A program made the position numbers and the translations under genes. This document shows positions 16,038 to 23,700 of a stretch of DNA of 31,392 nucleotides, one piece after another (position 1 is the first letter of the stretch; every line of letters starts with the position of its first letter). The notes under the pieces were generated by a model. That model did no database searches. It was not told the origin of the DNA and saw only the letters and a program-made list of their open reading frames with translations. Source of the stretch: UMGS1002 sp050946195 (GTDB lineage: Bacteria > Bacillota > Clostridia > Oscillospirales > CAG-272); contig JBMNUI010000018.1 in assembly GCA_050946195.1 (NCBI GenBank), positions 1 to 31,392 on the forward strand, given 5' to 3'.

Positions 16038-17006
16038 TTACGCCCAAGTAATTGTTTTCGGCTTTTCCTCGACAATCATGATTCCCCGCAAGAATTCGAC
16101 TGCTTTTCTCAGTCCTTCGTCCTTGGTCATCACGCTGTCCTCGTGCTCGATTGAGAGCACTCCGTCATACCCGCAGAGCCGCAGGTTGCTGACAAAATCG
16201 CGCCAGAAGGTCTCGCCGTTGCCGTACCCCACAGTGCGGAATATCCATGCACGCCCCAGCTCGTCCGTGTAATGCTTGGTGTCGAGCACGCCGTTCTTCG
16301 CGGTGTTGTATTTGTCGACCTTGGTGTCCTTGGCGTGCACATGATAAATCACGCCCTTGAGCTCGCGGATAACCGCCACCGGGTCCATTCCCTGCCAGAT
16401 GAGGTGCGAGGGGTCGAGGTTCGCGCCGATGGTATCCCCCACCGCCGCGCGGAGTCTGAGCAGGGTTTCGGGATTGTAGACGCAGAACCCCGGATGCATC
16501 TCAAAGGCAATGCGGGTGACACCGTGCTCGGCGGCAAATGCCGCGGTCTTCTTCCAGTAAGGGATGAGAACCTCGTTCCATTGCCACTCAAGGATTTTCA
16601 GGTAATCCTCCGGCCACGGGCAGGTGACCCAGTTGGGATATTTTGCGCCCTCATGGTCGCCGGGGCAGCCCGAGAACCCTATTATGGTTTCTATCCCCAG
16701 CTTTTCGGCGAGTAGCACAGTGTTCCTGAAATCTTCGTCAAAGGATTTGGCTGTCGTGGGGTCGGGGTGGACCGGGTTTCCGTGGCAGGCCAGCGCGCAG
16801 ATTTCGACACCGTATTTTCTGAAGGTGTCGACGAATTTCTGATAGGCCGCCTTGTCGGCCAGCAGTTCGGCCGGGTTGCAGTGCGCCTTTCCGGGGTACC
16901 CGCCGCAGCCGATTTCAACCGTGCGGATGCCGAGTCCGGTCAGAATCCTCAGTGTTTGCTCAAGCGACTTTGAGCCGTAAAGGTTTGTCAGTACACTTAG
17001 TTTCAT
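16038..17006 (-). CDS. Sugar phosphate isomerase/epimerase family protein (xylose isomerase-like TIM barrel)
   Basis: The 322-residue protein belongs to the AP-endonuclease-2/xylose-isomerase-like TIM-barrel superfamily. Probable metal ligands appear in order at the ends of strands: Glu in AFEMHPG (about residue 169), Asp/His in NLDPSHLIW, His in YHVHAKD and Glu in LSIEHED near the C-terminus. Members isomerise or epimerise sugars or inositol derivatives, often working with Gfo/Idh/MocA oxidoreductases. Here such an oxidoreductase lies 52 bp upstream on the same strand, so the two probably form a small operon for an unidentified sugar or inositol-like compound. The start Met has AAGGA about 11 nt upstream. 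No transporter is adjacent to suggest the substrate. Confidence 0.85.
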   Translation of the reverse strand: MKLSVLTNLYGSKSLEQTLRILTGLGIRTVEIGCGGYPGKAHCNPAELLADKAAYQKFVDTFRKYGVEICALACHGNPVHPDPTTAKSFDEDFRNTVLLAEKLGIETIIGFSGCPGDHEGAKYPNWVTCPWPEDYLKILEWQWNEVLIPYWKKTAAFAAEHGVTRIAFEMHPGFCVYNPETLLRLRAAVGDTIGANLDPSHLIWQGMDPVAVIRELKGVIYHVHAKDTKVDKYNTAKNGVLDTKHYTDELGRAWIFRTVGYGNGETFWRDFVSNLRLCGYDGVLSIEHEDSVMTKDEGLRKAVEFLRGIMIVEEKPKTITWA

Positions 17007-17058
17007 CGGTCAAGCCCATCCTTCTATGTTATTTTCATTAGGATAATAATGTCTACCA

Positions 17059-18156
17059 TCAGTCGAACCTGTAAATGTCGCCCGACGCCGCCGACTTGTA
17101 TATTCCCTCAAGAATGCGGGTGACTGTAAAGGCTTCCTCGGGCAGCACGACCGGTGGTTTGTCGTTCACCACGGCATCAATCCAGAGCCGTGCCTCGCGG
17201 TCGCCCGGCGACTCGGCCTTGGCGGCACTGTAGAAGGCCGCGCCTTTGCCCTCAAGCTGCGGGATGAACATATATTTTTGGTTGTTTCTGATTCCGTTAA
17301 AGCGCAGCCCGTCAAGCATGTCGGCGCCGCCCTTGGTTCCGCAGAGCTGGGTTATTGCCTCGCGGGAATCAAGGATGTTGAGCACCCAGGACGCCTCAAG
17401 GTAGATTGTCGCGCCGTTTTCCATCACGATAAAACCGAATGCGCTATCCTCAACCGTAAATTTGTCGACATCCCAGTTGCCCCAGTCGTTGCCCTGGTCG
17501 GTGTCCTTGTTGAGCTTGTGATATGTCGTGCCGACACAGTATTTGGGGCTGTAGTTGTTCATAGTCCAGAGGGTCAGGTCGAGCGCATGCGTGCCTATGT
17601 CGATAAGCGGCCCGCCGCCCTGCTCAAATTCATTGAGGAATACCCCCCAGGTCGGCACGGCGCGCCTGCGCAGCGCGGTGGCCTTTGCGTAATAAATCTC
17701 GCCGAGTGTGCCGGCTTCCACTTCCTGCTTTAAATAAATCGAATCGGCGCGGTGGCGGCTCTGGTACCCGAAGGTCAGCTTCTTTCCGGTGCGTGCGGCA
17801 GCATCAAGTATTTTCTTCGCCTCTGCCGAATTAATCGCCATCGGCTTCTCGCACATGACATGCTTGCCGGCTTCAAGCGCGTCGACGGTAATAAAGCTGT
17901 GCGAACGGTTAGGGGTGAGCACATGGACGACGTCGATTGTCTTGTCCTCAAGCAGCTTGCGGTAGTCTGTATAGACCTTGGCGTCCTCTGTCCCGTACTT
18001 CTCCTTTGCGGCCTCTGCCCGCTTTTCGATTATGTCGCAGAAGGCGACCATCTCCACATTTTTCAGTTTCCTGAGCGCGGGCATGTGCTTTCCGTTGGCA
18101 ATGCCCCCGCAGCCGATAATCCCGACTCTGACAATATCGCTCGGACTGATAGCCAT
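17059..18156 (-). CDS. Gfo/Idh/MocA family NAD(P)-dependent oxidoreductase
   Basis: The 365-residue protein has an N-terminal Rossmann fold with GIIGCGGIANGKHMP (about residues 13-27), then VHVLTPNRSH and the family motif CEKPMA (about residues 96-101), where the Lys is the expected catalytic/cofactor-contacting residue. The C-terminal alpha/beta domain contains GGGPLIDIGTHALDLTLW, the conserved Asp and His of which are catalytic in inositol dehydrogenase-type enzymes. It oxidises or reduces a sugar or polyol hydroxyl using NAD(P). GGAGG precedes the ATG and a TATAAT promoter lies just upstream. It heads a two-gene operon with the isomerase-like gene; substrate unknown. Confidence 0.92.
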   Translation of the reverse strand: MAISPSDIVRVGIIGCGGIANGKHMPALRKLKNVEMVAFCDIIEKRAEAAKEKYGTEDAKVYTDYRKLLEDKTIDVVHVLTPNRSHSFITVDALEAGKHVMCEKPMAINSAEAKKILDAAARTGKKLTFGYQSRHRADSIYLKQEVEAGTLGEIYYAKATALRRRAVPTWGVFLNEFEQGGGPLIDIGTHALDLTLWTMNNYSPKYCVGTTYHKLNKDTDQGNDWGNWDVDKFTVEDSAFGFIVMENGATIYLEASWVLNILDSREAITQLCGTKGGADMLDGLRFNGIRNNQKYMFIPQLEGKGAAFYSAAKAESPGDREARLWIDAVVNDKPPVVLPEEAFTVTRILEGIYKSAASGDIYRFD

Positions 18157-18193
18157 AACACTTCCTCCACCTTTTTTAAATTATTGTACCTAA

Positions 18194-18222
18194 ATTATAC
18201 AACTTTATGTTTGTTTTTTCAA
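18194..18222 (-). promoter_or_regulatory. Promoter of the oxidoreductase-isomerase operon
   Basis: Minus strand: -35 TTGAAA (18217-18222), 17-nt spacer, perfect -10 TATAAT (18194-18199), about 38 bp before the oxidoreductase ATG. It sits in the 335-bp divergent intergenic region 18157-18491, which holds no gene that I can support. Confidence 0.7.
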
Positions 18223-18408
18223 GCCCGTATTATTACATATATTCCGTACTCCTGCGCTCAAATTCTCTTCTTTTTGTGCAAATAGCCGCATAGGGTTCCG
18301 GCAAAAATGAATTTAAACCAGACACCGCCGCAGCACAACATATTATTTCCCGGGATACACCCGAATACATGGATAAGCTTATATATGTCAGCCCCGCATT
18401 TTTTGGCG

Positions 18409-18437
18409 TTGACAATCGCATTTTGCCATGATATACT
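18409..18437 (+). promoter_or_regulatory. Promoter of the DUF2179-type gene
   Basis: Plus strand: perfect -35 TTGACA (18409-18414), 17-nt spacer, -10 TATACT (18432-18437, 5 of 6), 54 bp ahead of the start codon. A strong sigma-A type promoter. Confidence 0.75.
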
Positions 18438-18491
18438 GGATGTGACTTGACTGCTGAATTGAATTTTACCATAGTATGTGAGGAAACCTGA

Positions 18492-19019
18492 ATGTTTTGG
18501 ACTTACCTGCTGATATTCGCGAGCCGAATATTTGACGTGTCGCTCGGCACAATAAGAACCATCATGACAGTCCGCGGCAAGCGCGTAATCGCGGCACTTA
18601 TCGGCTTTGTCGAGGTCATGATTTGGTTTTTAGTGGTCAGGGAGGCCCTTGATACCGACCTGCCGCCGGTCTTTGTGTCCATTGCCTTTGCCGGCGGATA
18701 TGCCACCGGTACCTTTATCGGCGGGCTTGTGACTAACCTCATGCTTCCCTCAGACAGCATCGTGCAAATCATCACATCAAAGCGCGACCCCGAACTGCTG
18801 AAAATTATCAGCGACGCCGGCTATTCAATGACTGTCTCGGATGTCTACGGCAGGGACCACCAGGCCGAAAAATATTTGCTCTTTATCTGTATAGACGGCA
18901 AGTATGTTTCTAAGCTCAAAGACTTGATTATTAAACACGACAAATCGGCCTTCATTACAATAAGCGATAACAAAGCCGCAATAAACGGCAGTATTGTACC
19001 TATATTCAAAAAGAAATAA
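18492..19019 (+). CDS. DUF2179/DUF5698 (UPF0316) membrane protein
   Basis: The 175-residue protein has three hydrophobic segments in its first ~90 residues (FWTYLLIFASRIFDVSLG, VIAALIGFVEVMIWFLVV, VFVSIAFAGGYATGTFIG). A soluble C-terminal domain of about 80 residues follows, with TSKRDPELLKIISDAGYSMTVSDVYGRD and a final strand-helix pattern ending in basic residues. The SRIFDVSLGTIRTIMTVRGKR opening is characteristic of UPF0316 proteins. The C-terminal DUF2179 domain is thought to be a small ligand-sensing or regulatory domain; the biological role is not established. The gene is alone on the plus strand with its own strong promoter. A GC-rich repeat copy and a long hairpin lie directly downstream, between it and the converging leuB. 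Confidence 0.85.
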   Translation: MFWTYLLIFASRIFDVSLGTIRTIMTVRGKRVIAALIGFVEVMIWFLVVREALDTDLPPVFVSIAFAGGYATGTFIGGLVTNLMLPSDSIVQIITSKRDPELLKIISDAGYSMTVSDVYGRDHQAEKYLLFICIDGKYVSKLKDLIIKHDKSAFITISDNKAAINGSIVPIFKKK

Positions 19020-19026
19020 CCAAAAT

Positions 19027-19134
19027 CGGGGCCCTGCCCCGCGCCCCTCTTTTCTTCGGGGGCTCTGCCCCCGAACCCCCGCTCAAGGAACATTTTTGAA
19101 AAAAAGTTCCTTGAGAATCCTCAAAAAACTTCAA
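19027..19134 (-). repeat. Dispersed GC-rich palindromic repeat, copy B (inverted relative to copy A)
   Basis: Read on the minus strand it has AAGTTTTTTGAGGATTCTC, a 10-bp hairpin CTCAAGGAAC/GTTCCTTGAG (19082-19091 with 19106-19115) around a TTTTTTTCAAAAA-containing loop, then the palindromes CGGGGGCAGAGCCCCCG (19057-19073) and CGGGGCAGGGCCCCG (19027-19041). Element order and wording match copy A at 8591-8700. It lies between converging genes. Confidence 0.75.
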
Positions 19135-19164
19135 AACAATTTATCGTCGTGCATACAGTAATCG

Positions 19165-19193
19165 AGCCGCCGCGTGAAATTCACGCGGCGGCT
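19165..19193 (+). terminator. Long perfect hairpin between DUF2179 gene and leuB
   Basis: Arms AGCCGCCGCGTGAA and TTCACGCGGCGGCT (19165-19178 with 19180-19193) form a perfect 14-bp inverted repeat around one base. On the plus strand AGGTTTTATTATA follows, a moderate T-rich tail. On the minus strand there is no T-run. It probably terminates the plus-strand gene and may also end the ilv-leu transcript at its 3' side. Confidence 0.6.
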
Positions 19194-19214
19194 AGGTTTT
19201 ATTATATCACAAAT

Positions 19215-20264
19215 TCAAATAAATTCAAGAATTTTGTTTGTCATTTCGTCTGTTGTGAGCTGCCCGCCGATGTCGCAGGTCATATATCCCGCATCAAGCG
19301 CCTTGTCCACGGCATTCTCAATAGCATCGGCTTCCGCGACAAGTCCGAAGGAGTAGCGGAGCATCATCGCCGCCGACAGAATTGTCGCCGTCGGGTTTGC
19401 AATACCCTTCCCGGCAATATCGGGCGCCGAGCCGTGGATAGGCTCATACATCCCGCGCGCCCCCTCACCCAGCGAGGCCGAAGGCAGCATTCCTATCGAG
19501 CCGGTGAGCTGGGAAGCCTCATCCGAGAGGATGTCGCCGAACATATTCGAGGTCACGATAACGTCAAACTGCGCCGGATTGCGGACAAGCTGCATTGCGG
19601 CGTTGTCGACCAGCATATCGCTGTATTCAACATCGGGGTACTCTGCTGCCAGCCTGTGCATGGTCTCGCGCCAGAGACGGGAGCTCTCGAGCACATTTGC
19701 CTTGTCAATGCTTGTGACCTTCTTTCTGCGCTTGAGCGCCGTCTCAAAGGCCACTCTGCCTATCCTCTCAATCTCCATGACGCTGTAGCACTCGGTATCA
19801 TAGGCCTCCTGCCCGTTGGGGCCCTCGCGCCGCCCGCGCTCGCCGAAATATATCCCGCCGGTAAGCTCCCTGACAATCACCAGGTCAAAGGTATCCCCAA
19901 TGCGCAGCGGGCATCTGCCGCGCAGCGCGGGATAGAGCTTTGCCGGGCGGATGTTTGCATACAGTCCCAGAGCTTTGCGCAGTCCGAGCAGAGCGCGCTC
20001 GGGGCGCAGATGACCCGGAAGGGTATCCCACTTCGGGCCGCCCACGGCGCCCAGCAGCACGCTGTCGCTCTCAAGGCACTTGTCTACCGTCGCCTTAGGC
20101 AGCGGCTCGCCAGTCTCGTCAATCGCACAGCCCCCGGCCAGAAGCGCCGTGCATGTGATTTGGTGTCCATACTTCTCGGCTATTTTGTCAAGCACCCTGA
20201 GCGTGCTGTCGACTATTTCAGGACCTATTCCGTCACCCTTTACCAGAGCAAGATTAAGTTTCAT
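19215..20264 (-). CDS. leuB: 3-isopropylmalate dehydrogenase
   Basis: The 349-residue protein is a full-length LeuB. It opens with LALVKGDGIGPEIV, has GAVGGPKWD, the substrate-binding Arg cluster in RPERALLGLRKALGLYANIRPAK, RELTGGIYFGER, the YDTECYS loop, the catalytic Lys in DKANVLESSRLWRE and the metal-binding aspartates of NMFGDILSDEASQLTGS, ending with the NAD site EPIHGSAPDIAGKGIANP. It oxidatively decarboxylates 3-isopropylmalate in leucine synthesis. In operons with citramalate synthase it is also expected to act on the methylmalate analogue for isoleucine. AAAGGA lies 10 nt before the ATG. It is the last gene of the operon, 68 bp after leuD. Confidence 0.97.
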   Translation of the reverse strand: MKLNLALVKGDGIGPEIVDSTLRVLDKIAEKYGHQITCTALLAGGCAIDETGEPLPKATVDKCLESDSVLLGAVGGPKWDTLPGHLRPERALLGLRKALGLYANIRPAKLYPALRGRCPLRIGDTFDLVIVRELTGGIYFGERGRREGPNGQEAYDTECYSVMEIERIGRVAFETALKRRKKVTSIDKANVLESSRLWRETMHRLAAEYPDVEYSDMLVDNAAMQLVRNPAQFDVIVTSNMFGDILSDEASQLTGSIGMLPSASLGEGARGMYEPIHGSAPDIAGKGIANPTATILSAAMMLRYSFGLVAEADAIENAVDKALDAGYMTCDIGGQLTTDEMTNKILEFI

Positions 20265-20332
20265 AATATAATATCCTTTCCTACCCGCGGGGCTCCGTGC
20301 AGTTCGCCGGCCCGCAGGTACTCTCTCCTCTC

Positions 20333-20842
20333 TTATTTTCGGGTCTTATCTTCTATAGCACCCGATCTGACCGCGCCCACAAGCCCGCCGGCGGCAATAA
20401 TCGACTGGATGAAGGCCGGGAATGGCTGCGCTTTGTATTCCCTGTTCTTTGTTATATTCCGTATCAGCCCGGTGTCAAAATCCATCTCGACCTCGTCACC
20501 GGCCTCTATCTCGTCTGCCGCCGCCTCGCACTCGACTATCGGCAGCCCGATATTTATCGCGTTGCGGTAGAAAATCCGGGCAAAGCTCTTAGCGATTATC
20601 AGGGCAATCCCGCTCTCCTTAATCGCAATCGGCGCATGCTCGCGCGAGGAACCGCAGCCGAAGTTGCGCCCCGCAACCATTATGTCGCCCGGCTTCACCT
20701 TTCTGACAAACTCCCGGTCTATGTCCTCCATGCAGTGGGAGGCCAGCTCCTTTTTGTCGGAGGTGTTGAGGTATCTTGCCGGGATAATAACGTCGGTGTC
20801 TACATTGTCCCCGTATTTGAGGACCCGCCCTTTGACCTTCAT
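20333..20842 (-). CDS. leuD: 3-isopropylmalate dehydratase small subunit
   Basis: The 169-residue protein is the short LeuD type found in Clostridia and Archaea. Features are VKGRVLKYGDNVDTDVIIPARYLNTSD at the N-terminus, the swivel-domain signature NFGCGSSREHAPIAIKESG (substrate-binding Ser/Arg), and IFYRNAINIGLPIVEC. Together with LeuC it isomerises 2-isopropylmalate to 3-isopropylmalate and, in the citramalate route, citramalate to methylmalate. Its ATG overlaps the leuC stop by one base (TGATG), so synthesis of the two subunits is translationally coupled. Confidence 0.97.
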   Translation of the reverse strand: MKVKGRVLKYGDNVDTDVIIPARYLNTSDKKELASHCMEDIDREFVRKVKPGDIMVAGRNFGCGSSREHAPIAIKESGIALIIAKSFARIFYRNAINIGLPIVECEAAADEIEAGDEVEMDFDTGLIRNITKNREYKAQPFPAFIQSIIAAGGLVGAVRSGAIEDKTRK

Positions 20843-22107
20843 CAGCCTGTAACCTCCTTCGGATGCGAGATTTTACCGGTCACGGCGCTTGCCGCCGCGA
20901 CATATGGGCTTGCGAGGTACACCTCGGACTCGGGGTGACCCATCCTTCCGACAAAGTTGCGGTTTGTCGTGGCCACCGCACGCTCGCCTTTGGCGAGTAT
21001 GCCCATGTGACCGCCGAGACACGGCCCGCAGGTCGGCGGCGAGACCACCGCCCCCGCCTCAAGGAATATGCGGAACAGCCCCATCTCAATCGCCTCAAGA
21101 TAAATCTTCGGAGTTGCGGGAATGACAATCGCCCGCACGCCCCCGGCGACTTTCCTGCCTCTGAGCACCTCTGCGGCCTGGATAAGGTCCTCAAGCCGCC
21201 CGTTTGTGCAGGAGCCGATAACCACCTGATCTATCTTTATCTCGCCGAACTCATCGAATGTTTTCGTGTTCCCCGGCAGATGCGGGAAGGCCACGGTCGG
21301 CTCGATTTTCGACATATCAATCTCGATAACCCGCTCGTATTCGGCGTCCTCGTCGGCCTCGTATATTACCGGAGGCTTTGCGCCGGCCTTCTTGAAGAAT
21401 TCAAGCGTCTTTTCGTCCACCGGGAAAATGCCGTTTTTAGCCCCGGCCTCAATTGCCATGTTGGCCATGCAGAGCCGGTCGCTGACCGACAGCTCGGCCA
21501 CTCCCGGACCGCTGTATTCCATCGAGTGGTAGAGCGCGCCGTCAACTCCAATTTTCCCGATTGTATGCAGTATCACGTCCTTGCCGGTCACCCACCTGCC
21601 GGGTTTGCCGGTGAGATAAAACTTAATTGCCGCGGGGACCTTGAACCACGCCTTGCCGGTCGCCATCCCGAAGGCCATGTCGGTAGAACCTATGCCGGTC
21701 GAAAACGCGCCGAGTGCGCCGTATGTGCAGGTGTGCGAGTCGGCGCCGATTACCACGTCACCCGCCGTGACAAGCCCCCGCTCGGGCAGCAGCGCGTGCT
21801 CGACCCCCATCTCGCCGCCGTCAAAGAAGTTTTTGATTCCCTTTTCCGCGGCAAACTCGCGGCAGAGCCTGCACTGCTCGGCGGCCTTTATGTCCTTGTT
21901 CGGGGCAAAGTGGTCCATGACCAGCGCCACCTTTGACTTATCGAACACCCCCGCCCGGCCGAACTTTGAGAATTCGTTTATCGCCACCGGGGAGGTGATA
22001 TCGTTGCCGAGCACCATATCGACATCGACCAGCACTATCTCCCCGGCGCGCACCGAATCCACGCCGGCATGGGCGGCCAGAATTTTCTGGGTCATTGTCA
22101 TTTTCAT
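20842..22107 (-). CDS. leuC: 3-isopropylmalate dehydratase large subunit
   Basis: The 421-residue protein is the shorter LeuC class (homoaconitase/archaeal-like) that pairs with short LeuD. Cysteines expected to hold the 4Fe-4S cluster are in VIGSCTNGRLEDL and in PTCGPCLGGHMG. DSHTCTYGALGAFSTGIGSTD and the N-terminal TMTQKILAAHAG also match the family. GGGAGAT precedes the ATG at 22107. It acts with LeuD in the cytoplasm; the exposed cluster makes the enzyme oxygen-sensitive, as fits an anaerobe. It starts 12 bp after the cimA stop. Confidence 0.97.
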   Translation of the reverse strand: MKMTMTQKILAAHAGVDSVRAGEIVLVDVDMVLGNDITSPVAINEFSKFGRAGVFDKSKVALVMDHFAPNKDIKAAEQCRLCREFAAEKGIKNFFDGGEMGVEHALLPERGLVTAGDVVIGADSHTCTYGALGAFSTGIGSTDMAFGMATGKAWFKVPAAIKFYLTGKPGRWVTGKDVILHTIGKIGVDGALYHSMEYSGPGVAELSVSDRLCMANMAIEAGAKNGIFPVDEKTLEFFKKAGAKPPVIYEADEDAEYERVIEIDMSKIEPTVAFPHLPGNTKTFDEFGEIKIDQVVIGSCTNGRLEDLIQAAEVLRGRKVAGGVRAIVIPATPKIYLEAIEMGLFRIFLEAGAVVSPPTCGPCLGGHMGILAKGERAVATTNRNFVGRMGHPESEVYLASPYVAAASAVTGKISHPKEVTG

Positions 22108-22119
22108 AAATATATCTCC

Positions 22120-23682
22120 CTATTTGAGCAGTTTGTATTCTATCGAGTCGACAAGCGCGATAAGGCTGGCTTCGATGATGTCGTTTGACACGCCGACCGT
22201 CGTCCATGTGCTCTTCTCATCGGTCGTCTCAATCAGAACGCGGACCCTGGCGGCGGTGGTGCAGTTAGACTCAAGCACGCGCACCTTGTAGTCGGTAAGT
22301 CTCATCTCCCTGATGGACGGATAAAACACCACAAGCGCCTTACGCAGCGCCAGGTCAAGCGCATTCACCGGGCCGTTGCCCATAACCGCGGTCATCTCCT
22401 CTTTGCCGTCGACCTCGACCTTGATGGTCGCCGCGGCCGGCATTTCGCCTTCCGCCACCGGGAAATCGCTCATAATCTTGTACATCACCAGCCTGAAAGC
22501 AGGCTTGTACTGGCCGAGAACCTTCTTGACAAGCAGCTCAAAGCTCGCGTCGGCCGCCTCAAAATGATACCCGTAATGCTCAAGCTCCTTGAGCTTCTCA
22601 AGTATCTCGGCAGTCTCCTTTGAGTTTTTGTCAAGGTGCGGCGCGAAATGCCTGATTTTGGCCAGCACGGTGCTGCGTCCCGAGACCTCGGACATGAGGA
22701 ACCTGCGCTTGTTGCCTACCAGCGCCGGGTCGATATGTTCAAATGAGCAGGACTTCTTGAGCACTCCGTCTATGTGCATGCCGCCTTTATGGGCAAAGGC
22801 GCTCGCGCCCACATACGGCTTTGTGTTATCAATCTGAGTATTGGATATCTCGGCTATCTTCCGGGCGGTATCCGAGAGTATCGACATGTCCCGGCAGCAC
22901 TCAAAGCCGCGCTTTAGCACAAGGTTGGGGATGATGGCCGAAAGGTTTGCGTTGCCGCAGCGCTCGCCTATCCCGATAAAGGTGCCCTGCACGTGCGTGG
23001 CCCCGGCCTCGACCGCCATCAGGGTGCTGGCAACCGCACAGTCGATATCGTTGTGGCAGTGGATACCGATTTTCTTATCGGGAAACGCCTCCACCACTTT
23101 TTTTGTGATATTGTAAATATCTTTTGGCAGGGTGCCGCCGTTGGTGTCGCAGAGCACAAGAGTCGTGGCCCCGCCCTCGGCTGCCGCCGAAAGGACGCTC
23201 ATTGCATACGATTCGGAGGCTTTGTACCCGTCAAAAAAGTGCTCGGCGTCGAATATCACTTCTTTTGATTTGGACCTTAAGTATTCTATGGTATCCCTGA
23301 CCAGCTCAAGGTTTTCCTCAAGGCTGATTCTGAGTATCTCGGTCACATGCAGTTCCCACGCCTTGCCGAATATCACGACCACCGGCGTGTTGGCGGCCAG
23401 GAGCGACTTTATATTTGCATCGTCACAGGCCGCCACGTTGTGCCTGCGGGTGCTCCCGAAGGCGCAGAGCTTTGCATGCCCGAGTTTCAGGTCCGCGGCC
23501 TTCTCGAAAAATTCAAGGTCCTTCGGGTTTGAACCTGGATTCCCGGCCTCGATGAAATCAATACCGAACTGGTCAAGGGTCTGAACAATATTCAGTTTAT
23601 CATTTACCGAAAAGGAAATTCCCTCACCCTGGGCTCCGTCCCGCAGGGTTGAGTCAAGTATTTCGATTCTACGACCTTTCAA
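22120..23682 (-). CDS. cimA: (R)-citramalate synthase
   Basis: The 520-residue protein is a LeuA-superfamily member of the citramalate synthase type. The catalytic N-terminal motif is LDSTLRDGAQGEGISFSVNDK instead of the DTTLRDGEQAPG of LeuA. The metal-binding HCHND appears in IGIHCHNDIDCAVASTLMAVEAG, and NxxGxGERCGNANL corresponds to the conserved GxGERxGN stretch. A C-terminal regulatory-type domain with GNGPVNALDLALRKAL follows. It condenses pyruvate with acetyl-CoA to citramalate, the first step of the threonine-independent route to isoleucine. The start is TTG at 23682, set by AAGGAGAT about 7 nt upstream. It lies directly after leuA, so the two paralogous synthases are adjacent. Confidence 0.93.
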   Translation of the reverse strand: MKGRRIEILDSTLRDGAQGEGISFSVNDKLNIVQTLDQFGIDFIEAGNPGSNPKDLEFFEKAADLKLGHAKLCAFGSTRRHNVAACDDANIKSLLAANTPVVVIFGKAWELHVTEILRISLEENLELVRDTIEYLRSKSKEVIFDAEHFFDGYKASESYAMSVLSAAAEGGATTLVLCDTNGGTLPKDIYNITKKVVEAFPDKKIGIHCHNDIDCAVASTLMAVEAGATHVQGTFIGIGERCGNANLSAIIPNLVLKRGFECCRDMSILSDTARKIAEISNTQIDNTKPYVGASAFAHKGGMHIDGVLKKSCSFEHIDPALVGNKRRFLMSEVSGRSTVLAKIRHFAPHLDKNSKETAEILEKLKELEHYGYHFEAADASFELLVKKVLGQYKPAFRLVMYKIMSDFPVAEGEMPAAATIKVEVDGKEEMTAVMGNGPVNALDLALRKALVVFYPSIREMRLTDYKVRVLESNCTTAARVRVLIETTDEKSTWTTVGVSNDIIEASLIALVDSIEYKLLK

Positions 23683-23700
23683 TCTTATATCTCCTTACCG

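Noticed and set aside
15947..16075. Longer N-terminus for the small terminase subunit (start at 16075)
   Set aside because: The extension would run through the upstream terminator, the palindrome array and the end of the isomerase gene, whereas the ATG at 15946 has a perfect AAAGGAGG at 9 nt.
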